A stretch of 7,837 bases of DNA from Spirochaetia bacterium UBA5550 (GTDB lineage: Bacteria; Spirochaetota; UBA4802; UBA5550), in the NCBI GenBank assembly GCA_002425885.1, contig DINC01000294.1:7346-15182 (forward strand), read 5' to 3'. A model generated the notes under the pieces. It was not told the DNA's origin and did not search any database. It saw only the letters and a program-made list of their open reading frames with translations. The position numbers were made by a program, and so were the translations under genes. Positions 1 through 5,106 of the stretch are shown here, in pieces; the first letter of the stretch is position 1, and every line of letters begins with the position of its first letter.

Positions 1-80
1 TTATTTCAGTGTGTTTACTCCGGAATAAGCGGAACAAACCTGCCATATTAATGTCTGAAACAACAGGGTTAGCTCTATGA
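1..80 (+). CDS. Possible C-terminal tail of an upstream gene, cut by the window edge
   Basis: The frame whose first full codon is at position 3 stays open for 25 codons and ends with TGA at 78-80, overlapping the hydrolase ATG at 77 as ATGA. The predicted tail ends in ILMSETTGLAL; I do not recognise it. The same ATGA overlap joins the aminotransferase and dehydratase downstream, so a coupled upstream gene is plausible. The evidence is weak. Any gene beginning ATG-A creates such a TGA automatically, and a random frame this short stays open about 30% of the time. A second frame, from position 1, is open to a TAA at 49-51 and could be the true tail instead. No convincing promoter was seen in 1-76. 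Confidence 0.3.
   Translation, partial: ISVCLLRNKRNKPAILMSETTGLAL
65..68 (+). promoter_or_regulatory. Ribosome binding site of the alpha/beta-hydrolase gene
   Basis: AGGG lies 8 nt upstream of the ATG at 77, a normal spacing. It supports this start over later in-frame ATGs, together with the conserved HANGFPG motif that follows only nine residues in. Confidence 0.55.
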
Positions 81-895
81 AAAAGGAAATTCTACATTTC
101 GCTCACGCGAACGGATTCCCCGGAGGAAGTTATAATAAACTGCTTAGCCGCTTCCGGGGAGAATTTGAGGTTATTGCCATAGACCGGTTAGGGCATAATC
201 CTGATTATCCTGTGAATAACAACTGGACTAACCTTGCGGATGAGCTGATCTCTTTTCTTGAAAAAAATTCCCCTTCACCGGTTATCGGGGCAGGGCATTC
301 TCTTGGAAGTCTTGTTACATTTATTGCGGCTTATAAAAGGCCTGATCTTTTCAAAGCTCTCATTATGCTTGATCCCCCCTTTGTTACAGGGGTATGGGGG
401 CTGGTTTTCCGTTTTCTGAAATTTACCGGTTTTGCAGACAGGATTACACCGGCAGGCCAGTCCAGCGGCAGAAGGTCGGTCTGGAAAGACATGAGGGAGG
501 CAGAGGCTTATTTTATGTCGAAAAAACTTTTTCAGCAGTTTGATCCTTTATCACTCAACGATTATATTGAACATGGTATTAACCCCTGCGATGATGGTTT
601 GTGTCTCTCATATGATGTACCCACTGAAGTTAAAATTTTTCAGACAATGCCTGACAATATAGGTTCATACAAAAAACCTCTTGATATTCCCGGTGCAGTT
701 ATATACGGGGAGACAAGTCATGCGGTACATCTTCCGACATTGAAAAAGTTTACTCAGCGGCACGGTTTTAATCTATGTACATCCCCGGGCGGGCACCTCT
801 TCCCCCTTGAGAAACCTGATGAAGCTGCTGCTGTTATGGAGAGGGAGCTGCAAGGTATTCTTTTAGATCTTTCTGATGAAAAGAGCGCGTCATGA
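77..895 (+). CDS. Alpha/beta-hydrolase fold protein, substrate unknown
   Basis: This 272-residue protein belongs to the alpha/beta-hydrolase superfamily and has the usual length for a single-domain member. The N-terminal HANGFPG (residues 10-16) is the HG-type motif that contributes to the oxyanion hole. The nucleophile elbow is GHSLGS (73-78), making Ser75 the nucleophile. The catalytic His is probably His240 in SPGGHLFPLEKP. The acid is less clear: the strand that often ends in GxxD here reads YGETSHAV (210-217), so Glu212 or an Asp elsewhere must serve. There is no signal peptide or membrane segment, so a cytoplasmic enzyme is expected. Residues about 102-200 form the variable lid between strands 6 and 7. 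Family members include esterases, thioesterases, epoxide hydrolases and C-C hydrolases, and the sequence does not decide between them. It sits 61 bp upstream of sugar-nucleotide genes on the same strand, but a role in that pathway is only inference from position. Confidence 0.88.
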   Translation: MKKEILHFAHANGFPGGSYNKLLSRFRGEFEVIAIDRLGHNPDYPVNNNWTNLADELISFLEKNSPSPVIGAGHSLGSLVTFIAAYKRPDLFKALIMLDPPFVTGVWGLVFRFLKFTGFADRITPAGQSSGRRSVWKDMREAEAYFMSKKLFQQFDPLSLNDYIEHGINPCDDGLCLSYDVPTEVKIFQTMPDNIGSYKKPLDIPGAVIYGETSHAVHLPTLKKFTQRHGFNLCTSPGGHLFPLEKPDEAAAVMERELQGILLDLSDEKSAS

Positions 896-956
896 AGTAA
901 TTCTCTCCAACACCCTATCCTTCAGGCCGATAATGATAAAGAGGTAGCAATAATTT
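896..956 (+). promoter_or_regulatory. Short spacer with the aminotransferase ribosome binding site
   Basis: This 61-bp gap separates the hydrolase and aminotransferase genes. GAGGT at 941-945 is the only Shine-Dalgarno-like sequence and sits 11 nt before the ATG at 957, which is on the long side. No hairpin with a T-tract is present, so read-through from the hydrolase gene is likely. A GATAAT at 929-934 resembles a -10 box but has no good -35 partner. Confidence 0.4.
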
Positions 957-2105
957 ATGAAAATTCCATTTCACAGAGCCCTGCTCGGAGAAGAGGAGGC
1001 CGGCGCAGCAGCAGATGTAATACGCAGCGGCTGGCTCACAATGGGGGAGAAGACTTTTGAATTTGAAAAGAACTTCTCGGCATATACAGGAGCGACGGAT
1101 TCAATTGCGGTGAATTCATGTACAGCAGCCCTGCACCTTGCACTGAAAGCCGCAGGTATAGGCCCCGGTGATGAGGTGATTATTCCCGCAATGACATTTA
1201 TAGCCACATGGGAGATCATCAGGTACTTTGATGCTGTGCCGGTTTTATGTGATGTTGATAGAGACAGTTTCCTTATAAGTGTTGAGGATATTGAAAAAAA
1301 GATTACTCCCAAAACACGTGCAATTATCCCTGTGCATTATGGCGGCGAGTCCTGTGATATGGATGCTGTTATGGGCATTGCCCGGAAATATAACCTTGCT
1401 GTAATTGAGGATGCCGCCCATGCTCTCCCCGCTTTTTATAAAAAGAAAATGATCGGAACAATAGGAGACATCACCTGCTTCAGTTTTTATGCTACAAAGA
1501 CGCTTACAACAGGTGAAGGGGGAATGATTACAACGGGCAACATCGAATATGCCGGCAGGATCAGGAGGCTCCGGCTTCATGGTATAACAAAGGACGCATG
1601 GAACAGGTATTCTGATAAAGGTTCATGGGAGTATGATGTGTCCGAGCCCGGTTATAAATATAATATAACTGATATAGCATCTGCGATCGGAATAGAACAG
1701 CTCAAAAGATGTGATTCAATGAACCTCATGAGACGTGAGACAGCACGCAGGTACAACAGCGCTTTCAGTAAAACCGGACTTCTTGATCTCTGGAGCGTGA
1801 GAGATGAGGATGAGTGTGCATGGCATCTTTACCCTGTGAGGCTTAAAATTGACTCCTTAAAGATAAACAGAAATGAATTTATAAATGAACTGAAAGCTGC
1901 GGGTATAGGTACAAGCGTTCATTATATACCTATGTACAGGTTCTCAGCGTTTAAGGAGTCAGGATATAAAATCAGCGATTTTCCGAATTGTGAAGATATG
2001 TTTGTCAGGGAGGTCTCCCTCCCGATATGGCCCGGGATGAGTGAAGCAGAGACAGATTATGTGATTGATACTGTAACCGGAATTCTGGAAAAAAATAAAC
2101 GATGA
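957..2105 (+). CDS. DegT/DnrJ/EryC1/StrS-family PLP-dependent sugar aminotransferase
   Basis: This 382-residue, full-length protein is a fold-type I PLP enzyme of the sugar aminotransferase family (relatives include ArnB, PseC and PglE). It transfers an amino group, normally from glutamate, to a keto group on a nucleotide-linked sugar in the cytoplasm. Visible signatures, in order, are IPFHRALLGEEE at the N-terminus, SGWLT (24-28), NSCTAALHLAL (53-63, PLP phosphate region), GDEVIIP (71-77), PVHYGG (125-130) and EDAAHA (151-156). Asp152 is placed to bind the PLP ring nitrogen. The lysine motif SFYATKTLTTGEGG (176-189) gives Lys181 as the Schiff-base residue. GYKYNITDI (232-240), HLYPVRL (280-286), GTSVHYIP (318-325) and LPIWPGMSE (355-363) complete the family pattern. 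Its stop overlaps the dehydratase start by 4 bp. That enzyme would supply a 4-keto-6-deoxy UDP-sugar, so a C4 aminotransferase of PglE or PseC type is the best inference. Exact substrate and stereochemistry cannot be read from sequence alone. Confidence 0.95.
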   Translation: MKIPFHRALLGEEEAGAAADVIRSGWLTMGEKTFEFEKNFSAYTGATDSIAVNSCTAALHLALKAAGIGPGDEVIIPAMTFIATWEIIRYFDAVPVLCDVDRDSFLISVEDIEKKITPKTRAIIPVHYGGESCDMDAVMGIARKYNLAVIEDAAHALPAFYKKKMIGTIGDITCFSFYATKTLTTGEGGMITTGNIEYAGRIRRLRLHGITKDAWNRYSDKGSWEYDVSEPGYKYNITDIASAIGIEQLKRCDSMNLMRRETARRYNSAFSKTGLLDLWSVRDEDECAWHLYPVRLKIDSLKINRNEFINELKAAGIGTSVHYIPMYRFSAFKESGYKISDFPNCEDMFVREVSLPIWPGMSEAETDYVIDTVTGILEKNKR

Positions 2106-3547
2106 AAAAATTAAACAGAATATTAATTGTCGGAGCCGGTGAAGCCGGTGCAGCCCTTGTTAATGATCTGCGTCAGAGGGGGCTGGGGAACGGCATAGCC
2201 GCCTTTGCAGATGATGACCAGTCAAAGATCGGTACAACTGTTGCGGGTATTGAAGTCAAAGGGGGGACTGCAGCATTGTCGGCGCTATGTGCTGACCACG
2301 GTATAACAGATGTTATAATAGCCATACCCTCTGCCAAAGCATCTCTTATCAATAAAATCACATCAAAGGTTTTATCATATAACAGGGCGATTAACATACT
2401 CTTTGTCCCCTCCGCTGAAAGATTTTTTGATACAGTGCCTATCTTTCCGTCTTTGCGGGAGTTTTCATACTCCGACCTCCTGGGGCGCGAAGAGTTTTCA
2501 ATAGACCTTGATGTAATGGAGAATTTCTTTGAGGGGAAGTCTGTACTTATTACCGGCGGCGGAGGCAGTATAGGATCAGAGATTTGCAGGCAGCTTTTAA
2601 AATTCAACGTATCAAAGATTATCGCACTGGGACGAGGAGAGAACTCTATCTATAATCTTATGAAAGGTATGGATGAATACAGGAGGCTTATGCAGGGGCG
2701 GATGCCCTCGACGGTTTACCGTATTGCAGACACCAGGGACAGAAGGATGCTTGAGCGTATTTTTATGTCAGAGAAACCTGATATAGTATTTCACGCGGCT
2801 GCTCATAAACACGTGCCTCTTATGGAGTGGAATGAACATGAGGCTCTTCAGAATAATATTCTGGGCACGGAGAATGTTCTCTCCCTTTCAGCGGAATACA
2901 ATGTGCAGAAGTTCATCCTTGTTTCCTCTGACAAGGCAGTGAGGCCGACAAATGTCATGGGGGCAACAAAAAGACTCTGTGAGATTATTACATCATATTA
3001 TCATGGCAGTAAAAACCTCAATACTGCTGCTGTCCGTTTCGGCAATGTGCTGGGGAGCAGGGGGTCTGTGATTCCGCTCTTCATGGAGCAGATAGAGAAG
3101 GGGGGCCCTGTTACAGTGACCCACCCTGATGTCACAAGATACTTCATGAGTATACCTGAAGCTTCACTTCTGGTAATAAACTCTGCGGCACTTTCCGCCG
3201 GAGGTGAGATTTTTGTGCTGGATATGGGTGAGCAGTATAAGATAGACGATATCGCCCGCAGGATGATTGAGCTTTACGGTTTTACACCGGAACGGGATAT
3301 AAAGATCGAATACACAGGTCTGCGCCCCGGAGAGAAGATGTATGAGGAGCTTTTTTATAACAAGGGGGCAATGAATAAGACAGGCAACAGCAGTATATAT
3401 ACTCTGCATAATGATAATATAAGTCTGTCAGATTCTGATTATAATGAAATAATAGATGCGGTGAGTGAAAAAGTATACAGCATGACCAGTGAAGATGTCC
3501 GCTGTTTTATAAAAAAGTTTGTTCCTGAGTATAGTTTCAAATGTTAA
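2102..3547 (+). CDS. FlaA1/CapD/PglF-type nucleotide-sugar 4,6-dehydratase, soluble form
   Basis: This 481-residue protein belongs to the extended SDR family that converts UDP-GlcNAc or related sugars to 4-keto-6-deoxy products. Residues 1-135 form a first Rossmann domain: GAGEAG (11-16), FADDD (35-39), IIAIPSA (72-78), ending at DLLGRE (125-130). The catalytic domain follows with TGGGGSIGSE for NAD(P) (151-160), HAAAHKHVPLME (231-242), NNILGT (251-256) and SSDKA (275-279). Then come NVMGATKR (284-291), VRFGNVLGSRGSV (311-323), HPDVTRYFMSIPEA (341-354) and TGLRPGEKMYEEL (405-417). Met286 and Lys290 occupy the MxxxK position, where most SDR enzymes have YxxxK; this substitution is known in WbpM-type dehydratases. 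Membrane-bound relatives of about 600 residues carry several N-terminal transmembrane segments. These are absent here, and the tight ATGA overlap with the aminotransferase leaves no room for them. The start is set by that overlap; the nearest purine-rich stretch (GGAA from 2087) is weak and distant, suggesting translational coupling. Confidence 0.93.
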   Translation: MKKLNRILIVGAGEAGAALVNDLRQRGLGNGIAAFADDDQSKIGTTVAGIEVKGGTAALSALCADHGITDVIIAIPSAKASLINKITSKVLSYNRAINILFVPSAERFFDTVPIFPSLREFSYSDLLGREEFSIDLDVMENFFEGKSVLITGGGGSIGSEICRQLLKFNVSKIIALGRGENSIYNLMKGMDEYRRLMQGRMPSTVYRIADTRDRRMLERIFMSEKPDIVFHAAAHKHVPLMEWNEHEALQNNILGTENVLSLSAEYNVQKFILVSSDKAVRPTNVMGATKRLCEIITSYYHGSKNLNTAAVRFGNVLGSRGSVIPLFMEQIEKGGPVTVTHPDVTRYFMSIPEASLLVINSAALSAGGEIFVLDMGEQYKIDDIARRMIELYGFTPERDIKIEYTGLRPGEKMYEELFYNKGAMNKTGNSSIYTLHNDNISLSDSDYNEIIDAVSEKVYSMTSEDVRCFIKKFVPEYSFKC

Positions 3548-3575
3548 ACGGATTAACTTTTTTCTTTACTTTTTT
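3539..3575 (+). terminator. Possible AT-rich terminator at the convergent gene junction
   Basis: GTTAA (3543-3547) and TTAAC (3553-3557) form a 5-bp stem around the 5-nt loop ACGGA, exactly over the two facing stop codons. AAA at 3539-3541 can extend it against TTT at 3559-3561, past one T-T mismatch. A T-rich run follows to 3575. A wider inverted repeat, AAAAAAGTT at 3511-3519 with AACTTTTTT at 3555-3563, could give a U-tract on either strand. The stem is weak and nearly free of G-C pairs, so this is a candidate only. Confidence 0.35.
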
Positions 3576-5106
3576 CAATGGCAGGGATTCGCGAGAAAAT
3601 CTTTGCCAGCTTGCCTGTCTTTTTCATCATTTCTTCTGTTAGTGCGCCATTAGTGAGTTTCCAGGTCCAGTTGCAGTCAATGGTGCCTGGTGTATTCATT
3701 CTGAATTCACTGCCGTAGCCTAAAATGTCCTGTACAGGCACAACCGCAAGGTCAGCTTGGGTTGCGTAGGCCTCCCTTATAATGCGCCAGTGAAAATCGC
3801 TCCACTCCTTCATGCCGAGATAATCCATTACATATTCTCTGTATTCCTGAGGAAATTCAGGATCATAAAACCATCCGTTCACTGTGTCATTATCGTGTGT
3901 GCCGGTGTAGACAACACAGTTCTTCCCGTATATGTTATGCGGGAGATATTCATTCTTGTCGTTAAAATCAAAGGCGAACTGGAGAATCTTCATGCCCGGA
4001 AGCTGAAGTGTGTCCCTGAGCTGTTTAACCTCCGGGGTGATTACCCCCAGATCTTCAGCTATCAGAGGGAGAGCTCCGGCGTCACTGCGGAGTCTGTCAA
4101 AGAACGGTTTGCCCGGGCCATGTTCCCATTCACCATTAATCGCTGTTTCTTCGCCATACTTAACACTCCAGTATGATTCAAAACCCCTGAAGTGATCTAT
4201 CCTTATAATATCAGTCAGTGAGATTGAATGGAGAATCCTTCTCTTCCACCACTGGTAAGTATCTTCGTTCAGTTCTCCGTTGCTGTTATACCATTTGTAC
4301 AGAGGGTTCCCCCAGAGCTGGCCAGTCTCACTGAAATAATCAGGGGGGACTCCGGAAATGTTATTCGGCTGAAGATTGATTGTGTCAAAATCGAGGATAC
4401 TGCTGTTTATCCATGCATCGGAACTTTCCATTGATATGTAGATCGGTATATCTCCGATTATTTTTATTTCTTTGCTGTTGGCGTAATCTTTAAGTCGTTT
4501 CCATTGCCGGAAAAAGATAAACTGCGCGTACTTGACCAGAAGAACCCTTTCCGCGAGTTTTGTGTTAAGAGTGGTTATGGTCTCCGAATCACGTAATGCA
4601 ATATCCCTCTTCCATGACATCCAGTTGAATGAGTTGAATTCATGCACAAGAGATATATATAGCGCGTAATCGTCGAGCCAGAGGTTGTTGTGCTGAAGGC
4701 AGAACCTGTGGAATTCCATGTTCTCCTCTTCAGTGGCATGGAGGAGAAATTCATCGAACGACAGGATTACGACCTTCCGCAGAAACCTCCGTGCCCTGTC
4801 AAAATCGCAGAAATGATCCTTTGGAAATTCATCGCAGCTTATTTTATTTCTGAACCAGTTCTCTCTGAGAAGCTGATCTATGCTTATGAAGAGTTCATTC
4901 CCCGCGAATGTGGATATTGATGAATATGGCGACCAGCACATTGATGGGGACACAGGCCCCACCGGGAGGATCTGCCAGTAGCGGAATCCCCCTTTATGAA
5001 TGAGATCTACAAATTCATAAGCCTCATCGCCCAGTGTACCTGTTCCGTATTTTCCCGGAAGGCTCGTAATGTGTAGAAGTACTCCAGCTGATCGACCTAA
5101 TCCCAT
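3553..5106 (-). CDS. malQ: 4-alpha-glucanotransferase (amylomaltase, GH77)
   Basis: MalQ moves alpha-1,4-linked glucan segments between maltooligosaccharides, releasing glucose, in cytoplasmic maltodextrin or glycogen metabolism. The 517-residue length matches the compact amylomaltase type. Conserved blocks in order are RSAGVLLHITSLPG (5-18), YWQILPVGP (43-51), SPYSS and FAGN (59-70), GDIPIYISMESSDAW (218-232) and GVPPDYFSETGQLWGNPLY (252-270). RIDHFRGF (302-309) carries the expected nucleophile Asp304. IAEDLGVITPEV (349-360) carries the acid/base Glu351, and YTGTHDNDT (400-408) carries the third carboxylate, Asp405. All three catalytic residues are present, so the enzyme should be active. 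The start is firm: the RSAGVLLH motif begins four residues in, and AGGG (5116-5113) lies 6 nt upstream. The ATG shares one base with the stop of the UPF0182 gene (TAATG), implying co-transcription and coupling. The last residues, EKSKEKS, are encoded by a duplicated A-rich 9-mer. Confidence 0.97.
   Translation of the reverse strand: MGLGRSAGVLLHITSLPGKYGTGTLGDEAYEFVDLIHKGGFRYWQILPVGPVSPSMCWSPYSSISTFAGNELFISIDQLLRENWFRNKISCDEFPKDHFCDFDRARRFLRKVVILSFDEFLLHATEEENMEFHRFCLQHNNLWLDDYALYISLVHEFNSFNWMSWKRDIALRDSETITTLNTKLAERVLLVKYAQFIFFRQWKRLKDYANSKEIKIIGDIPIYISMESSDAWINSSILDFDTINLQPNNISGVPPDYFSETGQLWGNPLYKWYNSNGELNEDTYQWWKRRILHSISLTDIIRIDHFRGFESYWSVKYGEETAINGEWEHGPGKPFFDRLRSDAGALPLIAEDLGVITPEVKQLRDTLQLPGMKILQFAFDFNDKNEYLPHNIYGKNCVVYTGTHDNDTVNGWFYDPEFPQEYREYVMDYLGMKEWSDFHWRIIREAYATQADLAVVPVQDILGYGSEFRMNTPGTIDCNWTWKLTNGALTEEMMKKTGKLAKIFSRIPAIEKSKEKS
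3556..3576. repeat. Tandem 9-bp direct repeat at the 3' end of malQ
   Basis: ACTTTTTTC occurs at 3556-3564 and again at 3568-3576, separated by TTT. On the malQ sense strand this encodes the terminal EKSKEKS. The A-runs also provide the T-rich part of the possible plus-strand terminator. Confidence 0.7.

Noticed and set aside
929..934. GATAAT as a -10 box for a separate aminotransferase promoter.
   Set aside because: The best -35 candidate (CCAACA, 907-912, spacer 16) matches only half the consensus. One weak hexamer in a 61-bp AT-rich gap is expected by chance.
971..1580. Two minus-strand open frames of about 110 codons inside the aminotransferase gene.
   Set aside because: They lie wholly opposite a gene with strong family motifs along its whole length and show no recognisable domain.
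2173..2607. A 144-codon minus-strand open frame within the dehydratase gene.
   Set aside because: The plus-strand frame has clear Rossmann motifs here. The minus-strand product is low-complexity and rich in Ser and Pro, as expected for an antisense shadow.
3556..3576. The A-rich repeat at the malQ 3' end as a programmed frameshift site.
   Set aside because: It lies within the last codons, after all catalytic motifs, so a slip would change only a few terminal residues. No stimulatory structure or conserved downstream frame is visible.
3757..4434. Plus-strand open frames opposite malQ.
   Set aside because: They oppose the conserved catalytic blocks of amylomaltase and carry no recognisable domain.
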